Of a DNA stretch of 64,000 nt, positions 1 to 13,277 are shown piece after piece. The stretch is from positions 16,154,442 to 16,218,441 of the forward strand of contig JACDQD010000008.1 of assembly GCA_019843655.1 (NCBI GenBank), given 5' to 3'. Position 1 is the stretch's first letter, and the number at the start of each line of letters is the position of its first letter. This DNA comes from Lethocerus indicus (taxonomy: Eukaryota > Arthropoda > Insecta > Hemiptera > Belostomatidae). Below the pieces are notes generated by a model. The model was given only the letters and a program-made list of their open reading frames with translations. It was not told where the DNA came from and did no database searches. The position numbers were made by a program, and so were the translations under genes.

Positions 1-225
1 GAGCGTCGCCTAGTCATCATCTAAGTTTCTAGGTCGCATAAATACCGTTTTTCCATAATAATAAATCTTTAAAATATTTATTCCAACTGTTATCGGGAGG
101 GTGGTGGTTTACCGACAATATGGAGGGTAGATGTTTCTATCGTGCCTTATTATCCGACCAAAATGACAGTATTAAAAAAGGAAACCTCGGAAAATCAAAC
201 ATTTGATTACTCGTTTCTTCTCGAC

Positions 226-239
226 CTAGACCGGTTTCG
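226..239 (-). repeat. 3' half of a hammerhead-family core
   Basis: CTAGACCGGTTTCG is a 14-base exact match to 22911-22924, in the same orientation. It covers GAAA, the palindromic stem III, the GTC cleavage site and the start of stem I on the minus strand. The CUGANGA side is not recognisable. Confidence 0.4.
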
Positions 240-970
240 TATTCGGCGAACATGCTACGCAAAATATATCGTCACAGATGAATGTTAAAATTCTCAAGTG
301 GAAAACTATAACTACACTGTGCTTAACTGAGGTTTGATTCCGGTGTAGTCGGAATTTGTAAAAAGAATCCCGACCTATCAAAGACAGCGAAATCCCAGAA
401 TAGATGTGCGAAGATGAGAGAAAGCTACAGTGTCGTTAAAACGAAGAAAGTATTACACATGCCATTATAACTACAGTCCCTGTAAAGTACATCGTCATTT
501 AACGCGTGTTACTGTAACTACCCCTTGCGGCATCTTTCTTCTCACAACTTCTTGCAAGTAGAAATATTTATATGTTTGTCATTCGCGTACAAAAGATTCG
601 TGAGCCGTCATTACAAATGCCTAGAGACTCCATAAATGATTTATAAATTATACTTATATAATATCCTAAATTATTAAACGGAAATTAAGTACGTCGGACT
701 TGAACTAACTACACAGTAAGTGTGGTTTAAATGAAACTCCGAATCGAAGCCGTGTACTACCCAGCGGAATTTACTTCTAATGAATTCACGAAGTAATAAT
801 AATTGGAAAATTATTCGGGCGATTTTTTTCTACGCTCTCCCAGAACAATGGAGCATAAATCGTAGCCGGCCTCAGAAGAGGAAGCAAGCGGTCTGTAATT
901 TAGATCGGAGTTAGGCCCGATTGTTGTCGTCGGGAGCCCGCTGCACTCAATTTCTGTCCCTGGGCTATCC

Positions 971-986
971 GGCCAATTAATTGGCC
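971..986. repeat. 16-bp perfect palindrome GGCCAATTAATTGGCC
   Basis: Fully self-complementary. Its core contains TAAT/ATTA on both strands, the type of site bound by homeodomain dimers (known of that family; binding here is inference). No gene is recognised nearby. Confidence 0.7.
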
Positions 987-2723
987 CCCAACTAATTCAG
1001 TGGACGACCGAGGTCGGGACCGAACAGCTGGTGGGACATTGAAGAAGGAGGCCGCCGATTCGAAATGAATACCATTTGCCGTAATTGACATACTGAATAT
1101 AATCCATCAGCGTACGCCCGGAACGCCCGCCCGTCAGGATTTATTGCGCGTTAAAAGCTTAATTTCCTGGCAAACGTCAGATTGTCATTACTGGACTAAA
1201 GACCGTGCCATCAGGAGATACGTGCTTAAGAATAGGTATTGGGGGATTTAAATGAGAAAATCCGCTTTCTCGCAGGGGCTAATGGATTCGGAATTGTGTC
1301 AACTCGTAAATTTGCGTACATGTGAAAGCATTTCACCGACCTAAACCTAAAAATCGTCGGAATGAATTCGTGATGCAGCATTGTCGATGTTCCAACAGTA
1401 TGGAAATTTTGGTACACCTTTACAGCGAGTTTAATGAAGAACATATTAGAATTGGGCTCTGCGAGAGCACCCAATACAATACTACCAAACCGAAACTAGT
1501 ATGGAAAAGCGGATACACTCGGTTTTTTCAAACTGGAGTTTCACTTCGATTGTTTTACCGCATACACTGGTATTAGTTTTATAATAACAGTGTAATTAAG
1601 ATAAATTTAATTTAAATTTCAACCTAGGGTCATAACTTGTTAATGTTATAATGAAGAACTATTCAAGAGGATATTGCCACAAACGCGGGAGGTAAAGAGA
1701 TGATCCAAATTAATGCATACGTTAATAAAATATGTACACAATGAATTAATAAGTCGAAATATATAAATCTAACTGGTTCTGTGTTAGATGAGTCTCCCAA
1801 TCTTCTACCGGTTGCAACCGGATAACTATGATTTATAACCGAGATGGGAAGAATAATAACAGTTGCGCAATGTACAGTTAAGCAATAGTCGAAAAGCACA
1901 AAATTTGCTGTCGGCAAGGCTGACTGAAGGTCGGGATGGCTCGGCTTTAAACGGACACCCCGTAGTTCCCGATTGATCTTCCGACGATAGCAGTGCGCTT
2001 GTGGCCTGAGCGGCCTTCTCTTCCATTTTCAAGGGGAAAAAGGTGAATTTCGAGCGAAGATCGATTATGGAAATGTCACGATCGACGTATCGTGTTTAGA
2101 GGGGCCGTTCGGGCGAAAGGCGGAACGGTCTTCTCTAAGGTCGAGAACCGAGAACTTACTGCGAAATCTATTTCGGAAAATTGTACACCCTAATCAACAA
2201 TGAGGAACTATTAATGCCTATTATCCCTACGTTACAGTAGTCAGACGGTAGGTAACCACGATGTAATCCAAGCAATCCCAATATCAACTAATCGTTTTAT
2301 TATTGTCAACAAATTAATTTTACATAGTTCGTTCTAGGACCTCACGACCTAACGATTAATTACAAGTAATATTAAAAAACACCCCCGAAGAATGTTACGA
2401 ATAACTACACTGCCTATACACGTCAATTATTACGAATGCCTAGGGATAATACAATTAAAATACAATGGCGATTTTTCTGTAGACATATGTTTTTCAAGTA
2501 GTTAAACTAGAAAATTATACGCCGCTGACAACTCGGCCTGCGAGCGCTCGGATTTTCACAAGGCCTTCGCGAGGGCAATAACACCCAACCGTCGGCGGAT
2601 GTTTCAAACAGAGAATGCGGCTAATGCACTGAACACTCGGCCGCTAATTAAACTATTCCGCTCCAATCTTCTTTTCAGAACGGACTCGTTTGTTATTTAA
2701 AAGCCGTATATAGGGATAGGTTG

Positions 2724-2778
2724 GAGCAAAAAGAACTTGGAAAAAAAAGAAACTTAAAAAAATTGAGAAAAAAAGGGG
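2724..2778 (+). repeat. A-rich purine tract
   Basis: About 55 bases of nearly pure A with scattered G, including runs of eight, seven and seven A. It resembles a degraded poly(A) tail of a retroposed copy, but no recognisable element precedes it and no flanking duplication was found. Confidence 0.5.
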
Positions 2779-4960
2779 CCTTAATCGTTAACATGGCAAT
2801 AAGCATGGCCGACGGCAATTAAGCAATTTCCTTACACAGTACGTTACCGCACAAAAACGATTTAATGGCGGTAAAAATTTGTCTATACGTCCCAGGTGTG
2901 GATTTCAATCTCGAATTAGCAATTATAAAATGTTATGTGCATGAGGGTATAATACTAAATTTGATTATGTTTAATTCCTCTTCTCAGTAAGTGGAATCTA
3001 TCGTATATGCACATATCCCGATTATATATTTATATTTAATTAATTAAATTCCTGGCCGGCCAAATTCCGAATTCGATCAATGCCCCAGGCGTAATACTTA
3101 CTGTCTAATTTTAATATTTTACATTGGCGATAGGCGATATTTCAGACTCTTAAATATTTACAATTCAACCTTGCACATTTTATACTTCACGCATATCGGT
3201 AAGGTTTCGAAAGCTATCATATATGTGAGAACGTATAATCACCGGCGAGGGTCAGTGTGTATTGGACACGTTTTCGTTCTATCACGTTTGCCAGCAGGAA
3301 GAGAATGAGATTATTACTGGTCATGATTTTATAATGAGCGCTAATAGGTCGCTGGTAAAATTCTTTTGGGAAAATGCGGTTCCTCATTTTTTTTGTCCGT
3401 TCTGTAACGGAGATAATGTTACCGTTCAGTAATATTCCCTTTAATATTCGCCTATTTTCATATGGGAAATAATTGATACAAATGAGCCTGTCCGGTAATT
3501 AACTTTCAATAAGCATCAGATTTTGGTAATATTCATCGCGAATGTTCCTTTCTACTCTTTAAATTATTTTACTAGTATTATTAAAATGAATCACACGGTT
3601 TATCGCTAATTTTTTTGTGTTAGGTATAATTTAAGTCATTAAAAATAACGTCGGTAAATACTAGAGCGGAAGGCTTCTTTCTATCTATTCCGTAGAGAAC
3701 GATTTTGTTACAACTGTTACAAATATGAACTGTAACTATATTTAAAATAAAATAATTATATGAAATGAATTTATTGCATACTCAGTCTAACCATCTCTAT
3801 CTTAGCGATATGACCTTTGAAATATATCGGGGCTGAGGGTTTGCGAAACTCTGGCCGCGGTATATTGGCGATTCCTTATTGGGTAAGATGTGTACCGAAG
3901 TCAGACGGACGATTTAAAAACTACTCCGAAGGATGTACCACAGACACACAACTTAATTGCAAACGAACTCTATGCAAACTAAAACTTGAGGACTACGCGG
4001 TGTGTAGAACTAACACATTGGGTTGGCTAAAAAATTATTAAATCAGTGGCCATGACGTTCTCTGCATCCATTGTACGTATGGGTAACAGCTTTTTGCCTT
4101 TTGGATGAATAAAAAAATTGCAAAATACGATTCGGGTGCTATATTCACGTTTCAGGAAGTATTCGGTTAGTTAAAAATATATCTGCAGTATTCATATTGT
4201 ATTCGATTTGACTTTGCTCAATACCAGAAATGAAATATAGATGGAACTGAGAGGGCGGAATCCGATCACAATTGGTGGCTACAGCTGGAGAGTGGGACAC
4301 GGAGTAGGCCGATCGGACACAATGGAATGGAGTGCCGGTAGCTTGCCAATAAATGGGTTATTATTCAGAGCCAGGCGACCCGCCCAGGCTTACTTACCTG
4401 GTTCCTCCCGCGAGCCGACTTCTCCGGGAAATATCACCAGGTATAAAAATTTATAAGGCGGAGGACAAATCCGGCTTGCAAATAACTCAAAATTGTACCC
4501 CCTCACTGTCTGAATCGGCCACTTTAGGACTCATTCACAGCGGGTTATTACTGAAGAGTGCATTTACACGGAAACTTTACAGTTTCATATAAATGAGAAT
4601 TTCGAAAATAAACGAGAAATATCTAACAAAACAATTCATCTGCGACACAACTGGAAGTTCTACAAACAAATGGGCGTATTACCGTTTATACGTGGACACG
4701 TCGGATCCGGGAATGGAGCATTCCAATCACATTTCAGTTACGGACCTGTACTTTGAAATTTAACTATAGTTATTGGCGTTGTATAGTTCGGGCGTATTGT
4801 TCTGATTCTGGATTCGAAATTTATTTAACTTTACTATCCTCGAATGCAGCGAACTTATTTCACGCAAGATATCAGATGTTTCCAAAGATTATTTTCGAAA
4901 TAAGAAACTGGACCTATATTTTAATAATATAAAAACAACGTAATTCAATGATGTAATTAA

Positions 4961-4978
4961 GTCGTATGTTCATACGAC
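4961..4978. repeat. Near-palindrome GTCGTATG-TT-CATACGAC
   Basis: Perfect 8-bp arms with a 2-nt centre, immediately followed by two direct copies of AGGGCCTTT (4982-4990 and 4995-5003). Short symmetric sites packed this closely resemble a transcription-factor binding cluster, but none is identified. Confidence 0.65.
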
Positions 4979-5238
4979 CCAAGGGCCTTTGGATAGGGCC
5001 TTTGAAATTGTAAAATGAAACCAGTGTTGGAAATCCGGTCACAAATTTACATTCTCCATTTCAATCCTTTTCGCAATTAATATTAAACAATACAATTTTC
5101 CTAATCGATTCTAAGCCCCAACTGCGTATTAATTCAAGTTTTGAATTAATTTAATTTTCCCCGAAGCCGGCCGCTCTAATTTATTTTAAGCGGATATTTT
5201 TTTTACACGGGGATAATGTATACACTGTATCGCCTGGA

Positions 5239-5259
5239 GGGCCGGCGGGCGGGGCAGGG
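5239..5259 (+). other. G-quadruplex motif
   Basis: GGG, CCGGC, GGG, C, GGGG, CA, GGG: four G-runs with loops of 5, 1 and 2. It lies at the left edge of the GC-rich patch 5.22-5.59 kb. Confidence 0.7.
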
Positions 5260-8200
5260 TACTCATTTGCGCGTGAAAAATTACCACGGGATAGGAATTA
5301 ATTGCAACAATATAGTCGGACTATATTAATTAGCGTTCGGAGGGAGTGGAGGAATGAATAAAGGGGAGTTCTAATTTTCTCACATAGGGCGGCCAACCGC
5401 TCGAAGCCCGCGGGAGGGCCTTGAACCCGCACGGCTCTTCTCGAGTGACGGCCTCGTGTAGCACGGCCGGTGGATATGCCCGGAGAAAAAACGAGCTCCG
5501 AGAAACGGCGCGAATTTCGCGCGGGCCCGGGCTAGGGCGTGGTTGAGAATCCGGTGTCATTAAGACGGGGGGAACCCCATCGCCGCTCAAAAACTAATCT
5601 TCCTTTTCATTTTTGATTAAGCTGGCATATAAATTTCTTTCGTGCCCAGAGGGGGCCCTGTTTAGCTCCCTAAAGAATATTCGCCAACAAGAGAAACCAA
5701 CAACATGTATGAGCCGACGATAAAGAAGAATAAATTAGTTCAGAAATAAAATTTAAAGAAACGGTCGACAGGCAGTATTGAGAGAAAACCTTTCATACCG
5801 AGGTATAACACTTGATTTAACACCTAGGAAATGTTCGATAAATGGCATGAATAAGCAAAAATTCACTCCTTAAGCCATGATCTTAAGCTGACAATGATAA
5901 GATTCCCAAACCGGTATACTTTAAGACGAAATCAAGTGGAGATAACCATGTAACGAATTATTTATTGCTTAATCATCGAAAGCAAAAATTTTGTGCCTTG
6001 TTTTACTGTTTAATAAAATTTTACTCAGTATTTATAGAATATAAGTAAGTGTAATTATAACTATGGTATTACGTCTGAATATATTTCACAGACTTTATTT
6101 TAGGCAATTTATTTTGCGATAACGAATGGGCTCAATTAGCGTACTTTCTTAATTGGGAATAACAAGGTTCGTGTTTCCATCAATGGCAACATGTTCTCCG
6201 CTACGTCAGCCGTGGCAGCGAGGCTCGATGACATGTTGTGCTTGGTTTAGAATTATTCCGAGTTGGATTCCGACATGGATTACAATTACTTTTTCATAAT
6301 ACATAACTGAAGGTTAACCAGAATCTTATATGTTTAATTCAGCATCAGTTATATTCCACATTGGTCGGCAGTCATTCGCACAGAGCCCAATTAAGAGGTC
6401 AACCTTCTGCTTGCCTTAAAAAAATACATCAAAATATTTTGTTTGTACATTAAAGGACTAAGAAGGTGAAAACTATTGAAATATTTCAGTTAATACTGTA
6501 ATTTAGTTAGAATAAGTTAATGTATTATTAGCATAGGAGATTTCTGTTTAGACAAATAATTACGCTGGGCTAATAGCGTAATAAATAAAAATAATACTCT
6601 GATGTAATGCTAGGGACCTTGAACCCTTCGCGGATGCTGGAAACCGAGCGGATAAATCTCCCAGGTAGCATTCTAATTGTCGCTTTTAAACATTCAAGCG
6701 ATGCGTTATTTTGAGGCGTCCGTAAATGGCACCGCCGTTTTGCAATTTTCGAACGTGCGTCGTCCTTGGTACCTCTTCGTATTTGATACATGTTCCTCCC
6801 GCCCGTCGGCTGAGTCCTCCAATGAGTAATGAAGATGGATAAACCGAAAATGCCAAACGAGCCAAGGATTATGTGTTATATTCAATTCCAATATGCTCGC
6901 GTGGTATGACGCGGTCTTCCGTTCCGAGCATACATACGAATGGAAGGTTCCATGAGTATAACTTCAGAATACATCATTGCATATCTTCGTAGTACTGGCA
7001 AGTCGAAACGGAACTGAGGCCAGGTTATATTTTGGAATTGAGCATCACTTTGAGTTTAACCAGTTCCATGTCCATTTCTTCGTCTTCATCATAGGTATAC
7101 GAAGAAGGAGAACATGATCGGAAAGTAGGCAACAAGGGATGCGAGGATAAGATGAAAGAGTAAAATGAGTCTTCTGACAGAGACCAGAAATTAATGTCCG
7201 TTGGTTTGAAGAAACCGGATACAACATACGAGTACTACGTGTGCGTACGGTTCCATTTCATTTACAACAATTTCATTCTTCCATTTCCAAGTTCGTAAAG
7301 GTACTCGACTGAAATGCTCTTTATAGATCCACTTGGAAAACTGCTTCCGTAAAACGAATTTAAGGGAATACGCATATTCTGTGAAAAAACTGACCCCTTG
7401 ATCCGCCAACCCCTAAAAACTGAATAGTTGTATTTTAATTCGGCTATGATCTGATAACAAAGATAAATTATGGTTGAGTGGCTCATTAATTTTAATTAAA
7501 AATAAAATTGATTATTAACTCGAGCGGAGAGAACAATTGCACTTAACTCGGCTGTGGGAAAACTGGAACTTTTGGAGTTCAACACAGCGAGGAAAGGCCA
7601 ACCCTCTGAGCACAGCTCTTTGCGTATCTGCGGCCTTTGTTCCTTTTACCAACTTATTTGAATATTTCATATGAACTTGATTTCGTTCCATTATTTTATG
7701 TTTACCATTTCACATTTTCTGATCTTTCAATGGATTTGTGCAACAGGTTTCCACTTTATTATTTAACGCTGCATGCTGCAAAATTGTTACTGTAATATTT
7801 TAATATTCTCAAGGTCCATAATAAATTATTTAGTTGCCCAATTCGGAGCGTTTCAAGTTTGAATTTTGCATCTGCACAAACAGAGGGAAGAGAAAACAAT
7901 GGAAACCCTTTCTCGGATTCGACCTTATTTGGGCAGCGAGATGTCCTCGGTACTCCTTAGGTATATTTCCAACATTTGTAACTGCGACTGGAAAACAAAC
8001 GGCGACTGGCCTTTGAATAAATTGGCTACAGCATGATTTTTTCGTTAGGGACCCCTCAAATGTCAAGGGTCGAACGCGGAAATTGTATTGGGAGTTATTT
8101 AAACGTACTTCTCTGGTTAGAGTACCAGCTTGATTTTGACACGGCAGACGTTTTATTTAATAAAATATTGCCTAGGCATTTACCTTTTTCTTAGTATTTC

Positions 8201-9356
8201 ATCTCCTTACTAAATAAAATTTACTCTTAAAATATAAAAAACGTTCGAAGGTGTGAATTGGACTTCATCACGATACAGACGACGATAATGACGCAAACGA
8301 TTAATGATAACTCACGACACCGAATGCACCAATCTGTTTTATCGCATCGTTAGACGAGACACGGATGTCGCTGATTCCCTAGACTCGAGTAAACTTAATC
8401 GACGTTAGACAAACTATAATCGTTCGGTATAAACGAGGATTCCCCGTCTGAATGTCGGAATTTGCATTTTACCTCTGTCTCAGCCTTGGGCTTAAAAACC
8501 AAAACACAAAAGCGAAGGAAACTGTGACAGCGGGTGGGGGGCAGGGGAATTCACGAAGACGCGGCGCGAGCGTGCGGACGTAAAATATTTCGAAGGATCA
8601 TCCGAAGTTTCATCATAGTTCGTCCTTCGTCAGGTGACTTCATCGCCGGCGGCGAACGGAATTATCGGGGCCCGGGGATCGCACCCTAGGAACCTCCGCG
8701 TCGGCCGTTCGGCTTTGCCCGTTTTCGGAACCGGTGGACGACCCTGGGGATTATTCCGCACACGGTCATCAAGTATCGCGTTAAAGTCGACGGTGTTTAT
8801 CCCAAGCGGTCCATGGATCAGGCTGGAATCATCAGTCCTCAGCTTCATAATGACGTATAACACGCATGGGGATTCGTAACACGTTCTGTCGTCGAAAAAA
8901 TTTCGGAAAACGATTTCCTAGTGAATATAGTGAAACTTGAATAAAAAGTGAACTTGAGTGAATATAGTTGACAGAACCCACATCAGATGAACAAGATTGA
9001 ACCAGTGAACATAACAGCAACCAAGCGTGGGTCTCCATGGTTATCTTAATCTTATCATTTAAACTACCGTTTGTTTCCGTAAATAAATTCCCTCCCTGTT
9101 CATTACTCCCGGACCTAATCGACTATTACAAATATGTAAACAAACGCTATTACCTCCTCGAATTTTATATGATCTACATTTAAACTTTCGATTACGGTTA
9201 TACGATTCATAATGGTTATATGAATGTCTACCGATTGAACCACTCCTGTAACGTTTAGGACATATCAAAAATGGTCGTATCCTGAGTTCGATCCTATATA
9301 GTCCTACCTATATCCTACCGAAACGATTAACTTCTAAATTGTATATCAATATGTTT

Positions 9357-9377
9357 GCGTGTCTGTGTGTGTGCGTA
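9357..9377. repeat. Imperfect (GT)n tract
   Basis: GCGTGTCTGTGTGTGTGCGT: a short interrupted dinucleotide repeat in AT-rich DNA. Confidence 0.7.
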
Positions 9378-10620
9378 GGTTGATAGGTGAGTAAGCATAA
9401 CAAGAATAACTGAAAGCTGAACCGCCGAATCAGGTGCTGACGCATCATTCCTGACCTAGTTTACTAGGAGTGTTCAGCTGGGTCTACGGTTTCAAATTCT
9501 ACTTTGTGACATATCTGCTTATACCAAGCAAATTGATAACACTACCGAAAATGATAGTCTCGTAATAAAATTCAGATCAAACGCGAACATTAATTCATAT
9601 TGTCATGAAATAATATAAAAAGAGTAATAATTAGCCAATCTAAGTAAGGTTTTGGTTCTGATTCACAATAATGGCAATAAAACTCCGGTGAATGTATTTT
9701 ATCTTTAAATTATTATAGGTTTTAAAATAAAGTACTTTCTATTTTTATAGACGTGCGATGTGATTGTATTCAACATGTACTTATCAACATTCGATTAGGA
9801 TAAAATGTTATGTCCCCTATGCTTGAAAAACATGTCAAATGCAGGCGTACGGGTGTTAGAGGGATCTATCATGCTTTCATCAAGTTGACAACTACTGTAC
9901 ATACGAGTTATATATAGATGGCATTGGCTTTTTCATATATTTAAAAATTATCAGTCAAACGTTAATTAGAATCCTGAAGAGATGAGATTATAGTTTTATA
10001 TGTTTTAGAAATACATTCTGAATATTTATAAAGAGCCAATAACAAAACAGTAAAATAGTGTATTAATTTAATGTTAATGGTACTTACGGTAAGAAGCGAT
10101 GAAGGATGCGTCACCAATCTTCTCTGTACCTGTAGGTTCTTCCTGTAAAAAAATCAAAGCTGTTAAAATCTGTAGAATATTTGAAGGAACAAAATTTTGT
10201 TGAATGCTTACAAACTAGGTAGTCGAGACGATTGAAAAGCGAACTTGTTATGAACGTTCTTTTGAACAACTCAAGTCGTAATAGATTCGTGACTAGTCTA
10301 TTGAGATCATAGGGAAGTATATGCGTACGTAACATGGGCTGTAAAGAACAATTTTTTGTAAAAATTGACATAAAGCTTGTACCCAGATTGAATACCGGCG
10401 GCGGTATGGAATCGTAGAGAAATTGAAAATTAATGCAAATAACGGAAATGCCAGGGCCGTAGAAGCGATTTACGCCGGCAGACGTAACTGGAGACCTCCC
10501 CCTCCCCGGCCACCGGTGTATTTGCGATCCCTTCTTATCGGTGAGTTACGATCCGAGCGTCATGATTTGTGTTGGCTCGTTTAGCGATCAAAGGTGCATC
10601 GGAGGGGGGCTAATAATAGG

Positions 10621-10686
10621 CCGCGCCGGTGAATAGCGTCCTGGCCCGTTTCCGCGCCGGTTATTATTGTTATTATTATCATCATC
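10621..10686. repeat. Duplicated CCGCGCCGGT plus TTA/TCA trinucleotide run
   Basis: CCGCGCCGGT occurs at 10621-10630 and 10652-10661. The second copy is followed directly by a TTATTATTG-TTATTATTATCATCATC run. The change from GC-rich to AT-rich composition is abrupt. Confidence 0.7.
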
Positions 10687-11319
10687 GGAGGGACCGAGAA
10701 ACTGCCACGGAAACTGGCGCGGCCTCCAATTGGACCGGGATTAGCCGGCCGCAAGAAATAAACGCCGGTTCGGTTTATCGGTCTCCTTGTGAAACTCTTC
10801 GGCGGTCCTTATCTTTAAGCCACTCAGAAAGAAGAAACCGGGACAAATATCAATTCACGAATATAAAAAACCACTAATGTAAATTATATATTATCAGTTT
10901 ACTTCCTCCGGTTGTATATTTCTCCAAAGCAGGTCGGTGCAAATGTTTACTCTATAACACGTTACATTTTTCGGTCGGGAACAGAGCCCGTTGCCAGGTT
11001 CCGTATAATATTAATCCTGTGACGACGCGCAGATTCATATCTGGCCATTAGCCGCGGGGGCGCTGATGAGGTTGTAAGTATGAGGCGGATTGGTCTCACT
11101 GAGAGAATCCCATGCAATTTGCGCGGGGACCGGTGCCGGGAGAAAAAAAAGACCCGTTGGAAACCCCATCAGTTTGAGCCCGTCCTGGGGCAAGTCATCC
11201 GCCCGGCGTTTAATCAGCGAAATGCGCTTCGTAACCGGAATTCATTGTTTCTCAGTTAGGGCAGAAGAACCATGTTTCGTTCTACGAGGCCGAGTCAAGT
11301 GAGCAAGAGAAGCTCATGA

Positions 11320-11347
11320 TGGAACCTGATCTCGGGAGCAGGTTCCA
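11320..11347. repeat. 9-bp stem-loop TGGAACCTG/CAGGTTCCA
   Basis: Perfect arms separated by a 10-nt loop ATCTCGGGAG. It sits at the downstream edge of a GC-rich patch. No T-run follows. Confidence 0.65.
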
Positions 11348-12115
11348 CATTACCAGTTCGACATTACCTCGCTCAATCTTCCAAGGAAAAAATCTTTCCT
11401 CTGGAATCTCTTAGATATTTTGTAGTAATATCCTACTATTAATTATTAGTTTATATTTCCACCTCAAATTTATACCGATAAAATATTTTTTTTTCTCTCT
11501 ATGAAAAAATAATACCGGCCACCACGATATTAACCTTATAAATCATTCATTATAAATCCAAATGAAATATTTCCTTTACTGAGGTTTCATATAGTTTTAA
11601 GTAATTGCACGTCTCTGTTTACCTGACAAAATCGTTAGAATTACTTAACTTTAGCACACTTTTTTTATGCCCCTACATTATCTCGTGGTGGAGCTAAAAA
11701 GAGGGCAAATAATTTCTAAGAAACCGTGCCCTTCGAGTCAGAAAGATGACCTTGCGTTCTTGTGGCAGTCCTCGACAAAGGAGTTGAACCCGAATCCTGT
11801 ATTACTTTCTTTGTCTCTTTGAATACCAGAACTATAAGAAATATTTTTATATATATCAACATTATTATAACAAATATTTGGGAAGATTAACATTATTTTA
11901 TGATTGCACCTTTTACATGCACCGAGAAGCTTACTATTAAAATAAAACATTCTTACAAATTTGGTATTTTAGATCTTAATAGAAGTGGTAATCGAGAAAT
12001 ACTATCCACCTACTCCACATTATTCAAAGTTAACTCTTAGATACTGAAAAGTATTTTTTGGATTAATTTTATTATATTCGTTTGCAATTAATGAAATCTC
12101 AAATTAGCTAATCAC

Positions 12116-12133
12116 AAAGGCAATTTTGCCTTT
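12116..12133. repeat. 8-bp stem-loop AAAGGCAA/TTGCCTTT
   Basis: Perfect arms with a 2-nt centre in AT-rich DNA. Confidence 0.6.
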
Positions 12134-13261
12134 AATAAGAAATTGGCAATATTGAGAACTGTGTTTCTATATCCGAATTTATTGGATTACTTCAGTCTGT
12201 ATTAATAACTGTTGAAACATAAACAGAAAAATACGGAAACTTCAGTACAAATCAGGATCAGAAGTCAAAATATTGTATATCCTACACCAGTTTTAGGATA
12301 ATACTCTAATTAATCGGGATGACTAGGAAACTTCATAGTCTCCACCCCGAAAGAGTCATTATTAAAGTGGAAGTCAAATTAAGGAACCCATAAATTGGAA
12401 AAGGAATAGTTTTCCTCTTCTCGGAAACCTTTAGCACATAATTTCACGGGATCTTAGGCACAAAAGAGTAGTTTCAAGTGCAGAGGCTCCTTATAAAGGG
12501 GACCTGTCCAAGTTCCACCAGCAAAAGTTATGTGAATTATCTTCATCGATTATGGATCATACAGCGATTGAATCAAATTTCAAGTTCACCCGCCTTCCGT
12601 GAATACAGAAATATATTTTATCCTTCTAGAATTTTAACAGAATATAATCCACACGAATGCCGGCACGATATCAGCTTTCTGTAGTTTGCTTGTGTGTTGA
12701 GATTGTTAACTAACTCGGACTATTATTAGAAAACATATTTTTATGTGTTATATACATTTTTACATTAGGAAAGTTAGGTTCATAATTATGGAAGCTTTTA
12801 ACAAATTATAGGACGTAGAACGTGGTTAGTTTACAAATACTCGGAGGAAATGCGAATGCGAATTGAACACTGACTGTGGAATTGATGATGCGTAAATATT
12901 AATTTAATTTTGCGGCATAATTTCTTGAACAAGGACAATGATAACAGATCATGGACATATCATACGCTAAATCCTAAATTTGACAATGAAATCTAATAGT
13001 ATTCCTTAAATTTATTTAGAAAAGTAATTGAAATGTGCATAAAGGCATAAGTATTTGCATTTATGCCCGTAATGCCTTAAACTTCAGTTTGATTATGTGA
13101 AATTTTAGAAATGTATATGTTTATATACGTAAAAAGGCCTGCGAGATTATTATGTATTATATATAACTAGTACGTGTTATGTATAAACAATTTTGAAATT
13201 ATTTATAATAAATATCAATAACACTTCCGTCTTGGCAAGGTGCTGTAAACCCTTCCTGTAA

Positions 13262-13277
13262 GAATTCAAATGAATTC
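13262..13277. repeat. Inverted repeat GAATTCA-AA-TGAATTC
   Basis: Perfect 7-bp arms with a 2-nt centre, in AT-rich gene-free DNA. Confidence 0.6.

Larger units (their letters stand above)
1..5200. other. Gene-free AT-rich DNA with one GC patch
   Basis: I see no gene. It is AT-rich with a GC-richer patch at about 860-1140 around the 16-bp palindrome. A second compact palindrome pair lies at 3034-3062 (AT-only ATTTAATTAATTAAAT followed by TGGCCGGCCA). On the minus strand at 4.40-4.53 kb, a 44-codon open segment ends at a good donor (CCAG|GTAAGT), but no partner exon was found. Confidence 0.6.
5201..11300. other. Gene-free mosaic with GC patches at 5.2, 8.5, 10.4 and 11.0 kb
   Basis: GC-rich patches at about 5220-5590, 8515-8800, 10440-10830 and 11040-11220 retain many CpG dinucleotides and are separated by 60-70% A+T DNA. 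Frames of 60-86 codons in the patches overlap on opposite strands (for example 8630-8879) and show no recognised domain, as expected from stop-poor composition. Confidence 0.6.

Noticed and set aside
4551..4590. Second possible hammerhead: CTGAAGA, GTG/CAC stem, GGAAAC, ACT/AGT stem III on the plus strand
   Set aside because: An extra G sits before GAAA, stem I has only one pair, and no family similarity to the 22.9-kb element is present. Chance is sufficient.
6831..6854. GAAGATGG...CCGAAAATG as another hammerhead-family copy
   Set aside because: The core is partly matched, but stem III and the cleavage triplet are absent; the similarity is too short to count.
9220..9300. AGTTCGATCC resembling a tRNA T-loop
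   Set aside because: No A box, acceptor stem or anticodon arm upstream.
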